DNA of 64,000 bases from NCBI GenBank assembly GCA_027422505.1, contig JAPQWV010000727.1, forward strand, positions 186,001-250,000, in the 5' to 3' direction. Below are positions 13,191-23,286 of the stretch, one piece after another. Both the position numbers and the translations under genes were made by a program. The notes beneath the pieces are model-generated. The model worked only from the letters and a program-made list of their open reading frames with translations, searched no databases and was not told where the DNA came from. Position 1 is the first letter of the stretch, and the number at the start of each line of letters is the position of its first letter. Source of the DNA: Craterostigma plantagineum (lineage: Eukaryota > Streptophyta > Magnoliopsida > Lamiales > Linderniaceae).

Positions 13191-14519
13191 CCTTTACTAA
13201 TCATCTTAGAAGCTTCTAAACTCGATATCTGATATGCCGTTCGTATGCTCTTTTCTCCCTTAAGTATTATATGGGTTTGATCCATAGGGGTCAATTCAAT
13301 TTCCTTTTTGAAACAATCAAGTTTCGCCCGCCAGTCCATGCCTAATATTACGTCGAAATCCATTAAAGGAATAATGAACAGGGTTGTCCGCATTTCTATC
13401 CCGTTACTAACAACTTTGCATTCTGGGTATACGGTGTTTACTATAACTATTTCTCCTGTTGGAAGTCGAACGTATAACTCATCCTCTAGGGGTTCGGGTT
13501 TATCAGGTAATAATGATGCAAATGTTCGTGACATGAATGAATGAGTGGCGCCTGGATCGAATAAAACATATGCATCAATATCACAGATAGATAATTTACC
13601 CGTAATCACGTGTGATCCTTCTTTGGCTTCCTCACGAGTCATGGTGAAAATCCTTGCTTGTGCTGGCGGTCTATAGGCTTGGCCTCCTGAGCTTCCTCTT
13701 CCAAAACTTGTGTTAAACGGTCCTCGGCCCCTTCCTCTTCCACGATTTGTGGAGGGTCCGCTTACCCTTGATTGATCCTGTAGGTTCTGTTCGCAATGTT
13801 GGGCAATTCCTAGCTATATGTCCCGATTGCCCACACGTAAAACATTCGCCTGTGAGCCATCTACATACGCCCTTGTGGTTCTTCCCACAGTGTTCACATG
13901 TTGGTATTTGTTGTGAAGTCTCTATACCCCGTCCTGTAGTTTTTGGCCCGTCTATACTGCCCTTTGTAGAGCCACTTTGAACACTCATTGGTCTAGGCGA
14001 ACTATATGCCTTTTTCATTTTTCCACTAGACGACTCTTCGCCTAATCTTCGTTTACTACTTTGAAAATTCCGAGACTCAGTTTCTAATCTTTCGGTGCGA
14101 ATAGCTGCCGCCATCAATTTCCAATATGACTCCATATCTGATGGGGTGATGCGATTCCTAATCATATAGCGGAGTCCTGCTTCAAATCTTCGACACTTAT
14201 TTCTTTCGGTAGCAACCATGTGCGGTGCATAACGGGATAACTGATTAAACAGCACCACATACTCGCCTATGGACCTGTTACCTTGCTTCAATTCTAGAAA
14301 TTCCTTCTCTTTCTGATCCTTGTAAACTTCAGGCATGTACGCATCATTAAATTCCCTTAGAAAATCTTCCCAGGTCAGTATCGGAGGTTGGGTCATACTA
14401 TCAGGGACTGTTTCCCACCATTCATATGCATGCCCTTGAAGGAGTGAGACTGCATAATCGAATCTCTCTTCCGGTGTACATTGCATCATGTTGAACACCG
14501 TTTCTATAATGGTATGCAT
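13166..14519 (-). pseudogene. gag-pro: gag and protease, copy B, truncated at N-terminus
   Basis: Protease frame 13166-13642 and gag frame 13713-14519. A two-base loss near 13780 separates the zinc knuckle from the protease. A 12-base in-frame deletion near 13330 removes four residues after LGMDW, beside the conserved protease motif. The gag capsid is continuous with the knuckle here, unlike in copy A, but its first residues (MHTI) come from LTR sequence joined at about 14504. Confidence 0.88.
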
Positions 14520-16575
14520 GCGTGATATGCATGCATGCTTTATTATCCATGATTGTTCCTTATCCGTAGCCTTTACCAGAAACCCTAAATTATTTTATAT
14601 CAAAACCCTAATATTTTATGTGATATTGGAATTCCTTATATCTGTATCATAATTCTTTTTATTTCAACTAATTAACTAACAAATATTCTTATCTTATTTT
14701 ATCTTGGACCATGTTTGATTATTAATTTAATTTCTATGATAGGATCTCGAAGTGTGACATAAAGGGTTTCGAGATATACCATAGAGGATTTCAAAACATA
14801 TGTCGACAATTCTTAACTAAATGTCGAAACCTATGTCGAAGGTGATATCGAGATTCTTAAGTTTCAATTGGACATTATATCTCCACTATTTACTTAAATT
14901 TTAAAATCTCGAATCATAGCTGATATCACAGCTCGATATTTGCTTAGCTCGAAATTTATACTCACGGAAATATTAATATTATATATGTCGAGAATTTTAA
15001 AGTTCATTTATGAAAGATTTCGAAATGTATCATAAGACATATCTCGACATTCTCTAACAAATATCGATCCATCTCGACATTCTATCTAACAAATATCAAT
15101 TCATCTCGACATTTATCTGACAAATACCAATTCATCTCGACATTCTCTTAGTTTGTTTCAAAATTTATGTCGAGGACTTAATTAGTAAGTGCTCATATCG
15201 AAACTTATTTACCCTCGAGAACTTTATGGTATTAAGTCTAAACTATCCAAAACATTCATATAATCAAACACTTAGATATCGAAGTTCCTACTTTGCTAAT
15301 AATTTCTACAAAAGATTCGAACTTTTCCAGACTCTAACGTGCGTCTTAATATCAAAAAAAATAATCATTCAGCTAAGCATGTATTAAATCGTTTCAACAA
15401 TCTAGGAAAACCCTAATAAATCTTTATACCATTGCTGAAAGTCTCTTATCCTTACATATCCACCTAGAAAGGTTTGAATAGCTTTGAAACACAATACGTT
15501 CTAATAATGAAGACCTTTGTAATAATTACTAACATATACTTATCATAATTTTTAAGTCTAACATGCGTATATACTATATAACATCAATTAAATTCTTTTA
15601 CCTTAAAAAGATTTACCTAGCTTGAATCAAATTTGCTCTTTGCCGAAGTTCTTCCTTTCGTTATGTTTTCTTCTTAGCTTCGTAAGTTCTTAATGATATG
15701 AATCTCGTTTTCCTCTCCCTTATCATATGTTAAAATTTTTGTTTATTTATATAACTAGATATTTTCTTCATTCTCTTTCGTTCTTATCTAATGGTTGAGT
15801 GTAACAATAGTTAAATGACATCAACACTTTACTAATGCTTATCATAGACCTATCTAATACAAATGACATTATTATCAAAGTTGTTTTTCCCTATTGACTA
15901 AGTTTTCTATCGAAAACTTTAAACCCATCTCAATAGTATTTATCCTATCCTTCGTAACAATCTTATTATTATTCTTTTCATTTTCCATTTTCCCTACTCA
16001 ACAATAACTTATTTCGAAACCCTTTCTCAGATTTCGAAACCTTTATTCAAACAATTTCGAGACTACCTAAGGGTTTTCATTAGGGTCTCGAGTTCTCCTT
16101 CTTATCTTTCAAATTGCATCTCTTAACTTATATTAACCAATACTTTAATATTATTAAAGTATGTTTCTTCATTAAATAATTTCAAAATCCCTTTCGAAAT
16201 CCTATCCTTGACTCTTTCGAAATTCTCCAAGTTTTGATTCCTAAATTTCGAAATTCGTACTTTAACATTATTTAAATATTTTCCTCCACTTCAAAGAACC
16301 TCCAGAATATCTTCAAATTTCCTAATTTATTTAATTGCTTTAATTAGTACACATATAAAGTTCCCCAAATCCTGAGAAAACTCTAGAAATTTTATAATTA
16401 GAAAATTCTAACTTCTATAACATTCATTTCCTTACCAATATATTTCTTTAAGAACCTAGGACTATAATACTTAAATTCCTTATCCTACATATACTTCTTG
16501 TTTAAAATGACTTATATGAATGCATGAATTTATGTAAATGCATGAAATTATGATATGAGGTTTCGGTTCCTGACA
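14504..16575 (-). repeat. LTR 3, truncated 5' LTR of copy B
   Basis: It matches LTR 2 from about 8123 to 10191. It shares LTR 2's 13-base insertion and other variants that LTR 1 lacks. The inner third, including the end next to the primer-binding site, is deleted. The gag/LTR fusion point shows only two bases of shared sequence, consistent with illegitimate end joining. The right end TGTCAGG meets copia coding sequence at 16576. Confidence 0.9.
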
Positions 16576-16716
16576 GTGAAGATTTTCCATTGTAGGAGGG
16601 GTATTGTCATTGCTCGGCTCCGCATGATCAATATTTTCTGGTGCCGCTGAAGTTGTTGGAGCAGTGGGTGGTAGCGGCTTTGGGAAGAGATCTTCAAATA
16701 AGAGATCGAGTTCCAT
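16576..16716 (-). pseudogene. copia pol segment downstream of the integrase core
   Basis: The translated segment MELDLLFEDLFPK followed by a proline/threonine/alanine-rich stretch is the variable linker that follows copia integrase. At MENLH it is cut by the gypsy LTR, and the apparent reading frame continues into LTR sequence to 16480 only by chance. It is in a different frame from the integrase at 16787-17848. Confidence 0.7.
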
Positions 16717-16786
16717 GTCACTTAACTCATTTGTTTTTTTGAGTTTCGCCCACAGAGGAAGTGCTAGGTTGATCCTTTGTCAATTC

Positions 16787-17848
16787 TCATAGAAGTCCTG
16801 GTTCTGGACTGATTCGTGCAGAAACGACTCGGTCTACTTCATCAAACGTTACGTTAATGCTCTCCATAACAGATCTTTTCTCCTTGAGATATATGCGATA
16901 GGCTTTTGATGTTGTTGAGTAACCCACCAGTATGCCTTCGAATGCTTTTGGATCAAGTTTGCCTCTATCTTCACGATCATTTGCCACATAGCACTTGCAC
17001 CCAAAGACTTTCAGGAATGAGACGTCTGGCACTCTACGATTTATCAACTCATATGGAGTCCTATTGAACCTCTTGTGAAGTGAGCCACGATTTTGAGTGA
17101 AACAAGTTGTGTTCATTGCTTCGGCCCACAAGAAGTGAGATAATCTAGAGTGAATGAGGAGTGTACGAGTTGCTTCAACTAAGGTTCTGTTCTTGCGCTC
17201 AACTACCCCATTTTGTTGAGGTGTTTTAGCTGCTGCGAACTGTTGGGTGATTCCAAGTGATGCATAGAAGTCACTGAGTTTTCTGTTCTTGAATTCTGTC
17301 CCATTATCAGTTCTGATGATTTGTACACTTAGTTGGTAGAGGTTTTGAGCGGTTTTGATAAACTCAATGATTAGACCTGGAGTTTCATCCTTGGTTCTCA
17401 GAAATTTAGTCCATGTGTAGCGTGAGAAATCATCCACAATGACTAACACATATTTTCGCCCATTAATGGTCTGAGTGCGCATGGGTCCACACAGATCCAT
17501 ATGAATGAGTTCAAGAGGTTTGGAGGTTGAGGCTATGTGTTTGGTCCGGTGGGAGGCTTTCCTTATCTTTCCCATTTCACACGCCGAGCAAAGATACTCT
17601 TTGTGATATCTGAACGAGGGAAGCCCTTTTACCAAGTTTTTTGATCGCAGTTTGTTCAGGTCTTTGAAGTTGAGATGGCAAAGTCGCTGATGCCAGAGAT
17701 CGTTCTGATGTAGAGAGGTTCGAGAAATAAGGCATGTCGGTCGGACAGCCTTGAGGTCAATGGAGTAGAGATTCGTCTTCCTGTGTCCAGTGAGTAGCTC
17801 TCTTCCATTGATATCTGTGACACTACATTTGTTGGTCTCGAAGTTCAC
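16787..17848 (-). pseudogene. pol: copia GAG-pre-integrase and integrase
   Basis: 353 codons. The zinc-binding pre-integrase region shows HQRLCHLNFKDL with paired histidines and LCSACEMGK with paired cysteines. The integrase core has IHMDLCGPM (first Asp), IIRTDNGTEFKN (second Asp) and QQNGVVERKNRTL (Glu), all intact. KVFGCKCYV and GILVGYS are typical copia post-core motifs. The first codon is a GTG inside a longer frame: the same frame continues upstream into the protease through a single TGA near 17900, probably from CGA. The frame ends at PEPGLL, after which sequence resumes in another frame. Confidence 0.9.
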
Positions 17849-17899
17849 CTTGTAGCCTTTGTCGCAGAAACGTCCTATGCTGAATAAATTGTAGCTCAG

Positions 17900-18097
17900 T
17901 CATTCGACGTAGGACACTCCTTTGATGGTTAGCCTGTCATGGATGAGATCACCCGTTCCTAGCATGGATGCAGATTGACCATTTCCGAAGTAGACCTTTC
18001 CGAGAAATCCTTCAGAGAAGTTGCTCAACAGCTCTTTGTTTCCAGTCATGTGTGAGGAGCAACCTGAATCTAAGTACCACACATGACGGACCTGCAA
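17900..18097 (-). pseudogene. pol: copia aspartic protease
   Basis: 65 codons. WYLDSGCSSHMTG is the classic copia protease active site with the catalytic Asp in DSG, followed by VYFGNGQSASMLGTGDL. It ends in TGA after GVSYVE, in frame with the pre-integrase domain downstream. The upstream side is out of frame with the segment at 18328-18519. Confidence 0.88.
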
Positions 18098-18601
18098 AAA
18101 GAATCAAGTAAGTTTTGGCACCCATTTATAGATGGGTCCTCTTTTGATAGCAGGTGTAGTAGATTTTTTGTTCGTTGCTAGATTTAATTCTTTGCTAGGT
18201 TGTTGTGTAGCTGGTTTGAGAATCCAAGCGTGTTGATTTCCCATAGGATGCAGTTGAGATTTCGGAATCCAAATCTGTTTTGGACTTAATTTCTTCCTTG
18301 GCTTGGTCTTGGAGATGTTGTGTTTCTTTACTTTAATTTAATAGTATGATTGGACGGCGTGGGAGATGTGTCCTTAGAACGAGCGCTATGCGATTTGGAA
18401 ACGCTATTGCTGAAGTGACTGTCACGAGGATGGGAAAGTACATCATTGCTGACATGACAGAATTTTGATTTTAGGGAATGGAATAACAAAACACGTTCTG
18501 CGACATTACAAGAAGTCACTTTTGGAAACGCAAAAGATTTTGAATCATGAGAAGAAAGGTTGGAGACTGGTCTCTTCTTCTTATCAGGGACTGTTGTCTT
18601 C
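18098..18601 (-). pseudogene. copia linker upstream of protease, frame-broken
   Basis: A serine- and lysine-rich stretch with short open segments, the longest at 18328-18519 (63 codons). Another segment near 18110-18260 has repeated tryptophan/proline motifs just before the protease, as is common in plant copia polyproteins. At least two frame changes occur here. No enzymatic motif is visible. Confidence 0.6.
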
Positions 18602-19552
18602 CTAGCTGAGCCAGGTTACCTTCTTCGCTTCATTAGATCTCACGCCTTTGGCTGTGAGCACATGCGATACCAAGTTAGTGTGAGATAAAGATATTTTCTT
18701 TGTAGTTTGCTTGCATTTACATGTAGATGATTCTGGAATAGGACGGGAGGTGGAAGGTTTGTAAGCGTTAGGAAAGTTTTCAAGAGTATAAATTTTGCTC
18801 AACAAAATAGTTCTCTCTTCTTCGTGAGCTTTCTTTTCCGACTCTAGAGACGCTGTCAAGGAACCTATTTTGCGTATAATTTCTGGAATATAGATAAATG
18901 AATAAATAGGTTTAGTCTGTTCGTCAGTGACTTCGGGTCCAAATGGTGACATGTAATCATCAGAGAGCGTTATCTCTCTTGTTTTGTAGCTATTATTGAG
19001 TTCGTCGTAGTCACACATGATTTGAGCCCATTCTTTGTTCTTCCGTCTTTGTTCATCAGATTCAGTCACCTCAATTGATCCGACGAAGGGCATTAGTCGT
19101 TCGATGCTTAACCCAAAACGTTTGATGTTGTACAGAGAGTCTACTTTATCTGCTTCAGGGTTAGTGGTGGGCTCAAATCCCAATTCTTCGCTGGGATTAT
19201 AAAATTCAACATCTTTAGGTTGGCTAAGGAACATGGTTCGTTCACTTTGACCTCTTTTGGTGTTGATGTCCTCTAATTCCTTGATTTTCTTGTATAGTCG
19301 TACACGTTCATTGGTGATTAGTTCGTATTGAGACACTACATTTACACATTCTTCCTCGCTGTCTTTCAATCTTCTACTCATATCGCTAATTTCTATTTCC
19401 TTGTTTTCTATATGATCTTCTAAAGTCTTCACTTTAGTTTCAGACATGATCAAGGATTCATTAAGAATAGCTATCTCTTCCTGTTGTTTGTTTATCAGGG
19501 CATAATTTTTGTCGAAATTGCTTTGGAGTTCTGAGTAATCTTTACGATGCAT
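18602..19552 (-). pseudogene. coiled-coil segment of copia gag, between zinc knuckle and protease
   Basis: 316 codons. The first ~100 residues are heptad-like (NKQQEEIAILNESL, VKTLEDHIENKEIEI, YKKIKELEDI) and predict a coiled coil. The middle (about residues 110-235) is a non-repetitive acidic region with IKRFGLSIERLMPFVGSIEV. A second short coil lies near ASLESEKKAHEEERTILL. It lies between the CCHC knuckle and the protease in element order. Most copia elements have little sequence there, so this is an expansion of gag or an acquired domain. It is in a different frame from 19564-20262. Confidence 0.75.
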
Positions 19553-19563
19553 GGATAGTTCGG

Positions 19564-20262
19564 CTATCCTCGTTCTAGTTTAACGAAATCATGTAGGGAT
19601 GGAGTGTATACCTCTAGGTCGGATGATGAAACATCCGTCCTGTCTGATGCGATGGCTGGCTCATCCTCGTCGGAGTCATCCTCTATGCTTTTCACCATGA
19701 AGGCCATTTCTTCTTCCTCCTCGTCAGATGTGTCCTCCAGCCATTCCTCTTCCTCAGCTACCAAGACTATTCCCGCTTCCTTGCGCTGTGACAGCTGAAA
19801 TTTTTTCTTGTAGTATTCAGTGTTTTTCTTCTTGGGTCTGAAGCATTCCGAAGCAAAGTGACCCGGCTTGCCACAGTTGAAGCACTTCTTTACTATTTCA
19901 GATTTCTTAGTTTCAGTCTCTTCAGGGGCAATGTACTTCTGTTTCCCGCCCGAGGTTCGTTGTTTGTTGAAGGAAGAAGATGATTTCTTGGCGCTCATCT
20001 TATTGACCGTATCTGAGATCATTGCCAGCTTCTTTCTGATGGATTCGAGTTCGTCCTCTGATTCTCGGTCAGATTCAGTGTTGTCAGAGGTGTCAGATAG
20101 TACGACCTGCTTTCCTTTAGAAGTCTTCGAGCTCCTGTTGCTTAACTTAGAAGTTACGAGTGCAATTGGTTCCATTTCAACGTTTGGTTTTCCTTCGTTC
20201 TTAATTTCTTTGGCATATTGCGAGTATTGTGAGAGATTATCGTGTAGGGAGTGAATATCCAT
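19564..20262 (-). pseudogene. gag: copia gag C-terminal part with CCHC zinc knuckle and acidic tail
   Basis: 232 codons. CFNCGKPGHFASEC near residue 126 is a perfect CX2CX4HX4C knuckle. It is followed by a basic stretch (RPKKKNTEYYKKK) and a long acidic tail (EEEEWLEDTSDEEEEE, SDEDEP). A serine/lysine-rich linker precedes the knuckle. The frame breaks at the 3' side about 10 bases before the coiled-coil frame begins. Confidence 0.88.
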
Positions 20263-20395
20263 CGCGCGATCTTTGTTCTGTTGCTTAACCAGAACTGCAA
20301 TTCGTCCCCACTCAGGTTGAAGTGTGGAGAGGAACTTGATGTTGTGTTCGGATTGGAGCGCTGGATGTTAATCTTTCTCATCTCGTTGATGATGG

Positions 20396-20884
20396 TTAAG
20401 AAGCGAAGGTAAAGATCTCGAAGTTCTTCCCCTCCTTAGCTTTGAAGGAGTCATAGGCAGTAAGGATGCTGGATTTCTTAGACAAATTACTAACTTCTGT
20501 TCCAACCATCATCTTGCAGACTTCGTCCCAAATTTCCTTTGCAGTGACCATTGCATCGACTTGCTTGTAGACATCATTTGGTAAAGCCTGAAGTACATAG
20601 TGTCGAGCAAGCTTGTCCGCTCTGGCTCGTGCTTTCTCAGCATCGTTGTATCGACTAGGGTCCTTAGGAGTTCTCCTTTCTGGAATTGCAGGAACTGCAT
20701 CGGGTTGAGCAGGGATAATGGTCCAAAATTGGGCAGGTCCTTCAAAAATGGAGGAAAGCATGTCATTTGCGAGGTCTCCATCCTTGATTTCTATGAAATT
20801 TATGAATCGTTGCTTCCATATGCCGTACTCTCCCCATCTCAGTAGTGGTGCACGGTTGTCAGATCCAATAGCAAGACTGTCCAT
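20396..20884 (-). pseudogene. gag: copia gag N-terminal (UBN2-like) domain
   Basis: 162 codons starting MDSLAIGSDNRAPLL, the first ATG after the leader. RWGEYGIWKQRF, AKEIWDEVCKMM and SKKSSILTAYDSFK match the plant copia gag N-terminal domain (DUF4219/UBN2 type). The frame fails after KNFEIFTFAS. The gag continues at 20262-20395 in another frame with EMRKINIQRSN. Confidence 0.85.
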
Positions 20885-21909
20885 GTTTATGTTTGGTAAT
20901 GATCGTTAACGCGAGATATATCTGCGAAATGAAACACTTTAGTTTTGAAAGAAATATAGTAAAGTTTGAGTAACTTCTAGTGTTGAGTCTAAGTAGGTAA
21001 ATTCACTTAGTGAGTTCTGTCGAGATATAAGAGTTTGATGAATTTAGTGTACTGCTCGAGGATGGAACGATTGGTGTTTAGTGAGATTGAGAATTTTGTT
21101 CTACTCAATATGAGTGCTTGATCGATTCTAGTATGATATGAAAATAAGCTCAACGATTGGTCCTAAGTGTTGAGAATCGGGCAATCGAAACTAAGTTTAG
21201 ATTTCAAGATTCGGGCGAAAGTGTGAATTGGGCGAAAGTGTTTTGAAAATGTTAATTTCGATCGAAAGATGGAATTCGATTTTGATTTGGGGAATTAAAA
21301 TTGACAAAGTGGGGAATTAAGTTTCGGGCGAAACAATTAGTACATTGGACTTTCGCCGAGATGTGTATCGATCGAAACAATGAAATTGTGCACTGTAGCG
21401 TTTCGGGCGAAAAAGATTGGGCTTTTCGCCGAGAATTGTATCGATCGAACCTTGTGAAATTGGTGGAAAATTCGTCGAAACTCAAATCAATCGACTTTCG
21501 GGCGAAACCATTGGACTTTCGCCGAGAAATCTTTCGAGCGAAACTGTGAAATAAGCGAAGAAATTCCCGGAAATTAAAATTGATTCTCCTCTCAGTGAGT
21601 TTCGATCGAAACCTTCAAATTCAATGGTACTGTTCAATCGAAAGTGATGCCCAGTTCAGTGAAAAACAGATTTTTCAGACTCGTTTTTGCTTAAATCCGA
21701 CTCAAACTTGACTGGAATCGACGTGAAAGAACCTAAATGTACTCAATATCAGTTTTCTAATGTCCTAGGAGTAAAAAATCACTGAAAACGATTTGAAGAC
21801 ATCCAAAAACAGTGAAAAACAGAGAATGAGTTTTCAAGCAAAATCTTCGTCAACTCACGTCGAAATCGAGCAAAACTGGATTCAAATGGAAGATATTGAT
21901 CCGCGTTAG
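20885..21909 (-). other. copia 5' leader with repeated TTTCG(GG)CGAAA elements
   Basis: About one kilobase of untranslated leader between the primer-binding site and gag. From about 21205 to 21620 it holds imperfect repeats of roughly 80-95 bases built from TTTCGGGCGAAA, GGACTTTCGCCGAGA and ATCGATCGAAAC (clear starts near 21322, 21399 and 21495). Neighbouring halves are nearly complementary and could fold into stems. No ORF of note lies here. Confidence 0.7.
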
Positions 21910-21921
21910 GCTCTGATACCA
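21910..21921 (-). other. copia primer-binding site (Met-tRNA type)
   Basis: Minus-strand TGGTATCAGAGC lies two bases inside the LTR end. It is complementary to the 3' end of plant initiator methionine tRNA. Confidence 0.9.
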
Positions 21922-21923
21922 CT

Positions 21924-22235
21924 TGTTGGCCCTTATATTACCAAACAAGGATCAAAAGAAGGGTTTGAATGTGTTAAACGTGAAGAACACCTTGAGTGTG
22001 TGTTAGTGTGTGTTTTCTTAATGTAACGTACAGGGTGGCTTACCTTTCAATTCTTTTGATAAAACCCTAATTAGGGTAATTTGGGCTTTATATACCACAA
22101 TTGTTTGGTATATTAAAGCCCAATACAAAACTATGACTTAATATCATAAGTCACCCCAAACTACTACAACCCATTAAATAAACATATTAACCCAAGATTA
22201 CATAAATTAAAGGATGCTACAAAATATTCCTAACA
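21924..22235 (-). repeat. copia 5' LTR (312 bp)
   Basis: Minus-strand ends are TGTTAGGAATA at 22235 and GGGCCAACA at 21924, with the usual TG...CA termini. The inner end is followed by the primer-binding site. The outer end is followed by AAAGC, a candidate half of a target-site duplication whose partner lies off the window. Confidence 0.85.
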
Positions 22236-23005
22236 AAAGCGTAACTAATCTCTCAAATTTCATGATAATAATTAAACATCATATAAATCACACATACCAC
22301 ATAAGCTACTATCACCCAATTCGTCTTAGCCAAATAAGGTTACGTAAGTCATATGAGATACCGAAAGCATATTAAACATCACAAATATTTACGTGTTGTA
22401 GATAAATTCACCTACCTCATTTTCGAAGATTGGTTATAAAATTTTCCTAACTTTCACCGTGATCAAAACTCAATTTTTTTTCTTAGCTTGCTCTCCTATT
22501 CCTCGTTCATCACCCTCGCTTCTTTTCACTTAATAATGGAGATATATATATTTAAACTTATGTGATTTGATAAGTAGTTAAATGACGACCTTACCCCATG
22601 GAGTAAGCAAATGACCCTAATGTAAGTTAGTTTAATATATTCTCAATACTTAACACTTATCCCCTAACCTTATTATTATAAATATGTATGTCTTATTTCC
22701 ATCACGAAAACTTCTACATATATAATGTTAGAGCATGAAAAGTCTATATGCAACTACAACAACTTCACTTCTATGTCGTTATATCTAACCACTAAAGGTT
22801 TCTTACTAAAGGTTTCTTTATCATCATATGACGTAAGAAGAACTTTTTGTTAGCTTTATCTTATTATATATGCTACATGATGTGATAAGGGTGGTACCTA
22901 AAACTTAGTGCAAGGATGAGCTACATTCTATGTGTTTGTGAAAACTTCCTTTCGTTATCAAAAGTTAGATTTTAGTTTTTCCACCTCACCAAGTTATATA
23001 TATAG

Positions 23006-23039
<34 letters not shown>

Positions 23040-23286
23040 TATATATATATTATATAACAAAAACTTTTCTTTATTAAATTTCTCTTTTGTTTTCTAGGTT
23101 AACGTAATTATTTCGCTAACTACCGTGTAATCTCGTATTATTTTTACGGGTATTACATTATATATATATATATATATATTATATAACAAAAACTTTTCAT
23201 TATTAAATTTCTCTTTTGTTTTCTAGGTTAGCGTAATTATTTCGCTAACTACCGTGTAATCTCGTATTATTTTTACGGGTATTACA
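22236..23286 (-). repeat. gypsy LTR remnant into which the copia element inserted
   Basis: Minus-strand LTR-like DNA ending at 23286 with TGTAATACCCGTAA, the same outer end as the LTR at 61349. Sequence around 22270-22420 (CACATA.. repeats, then ACGTGTTGTAGATAAATTCACC) resembles 59500-59610 of that LTR. The left side is cut at the copia insertion. No coding sequence. Confidence 0.6.
22992..23286 (-). repeat. duplicated LTR terminus with AT microsatellite
   Basis: Units 23049-23157 and 23178-23286 are about 109 bp each and nearly identical. Each ends in ACGGGTATTACA, the LTR terminus. Each is preceded by an AT dinucleotide run (22992-23048 and 23158-23177). Slippage or unequal exchange in the AT runs is the simple explanation. 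Confidence 0.8.

Larger units (their letters stand above)
7151..16575 (-). mobile_element. chromovirus copy B of the tandem array, 5' end deleted
   Basis: Second internal copy at 10192-14505, joined to LTR 2 on the left and to a truncated LTR 3 on the right. At about 14504 the gag sequence jumps directly into mid-LTR sequence, so the gag N-terminus, primer-binding site and the inner third of the 5' LTR are missing. The coding sequence carries the same stop and protease/RT frameshift as copy A plus several private indels. The outer end (TGTCAGG at 16575) abuts copia sequence, so the array was inserted into the copia element. Confidence 0.9.
16576..22235 (-). mobile_element. Ty1/copia retrotransposon, 5' half, interrupted by the chromovirus array
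   Basis: Minus-strand element with 5' LTR 21924-22235, primer-binding site 21910-21921, a long leader, gag, an unusual coiled-coil insert, protease and integrase. Integrase precedes any reverse transcriptase, which is the copia order. The element is cut at 16575/16576 by the gypsy array. Its RT, RNase H and 3' LTR should lie beyond the array, left of the window. Multiple frame breaks make it inactive. Confidence 0.88.

Noticed and set aside
19604..20254. Plus-strand serine-rich open frames (19604-19798, 19868-20254)
   Set aside because: They are the complement of the acidic/lysine-rich copia gag.
22992..23048. TATA-rich promoter
   Set aside because: It is an AT microsatellite in an LTR with no gene downstream.
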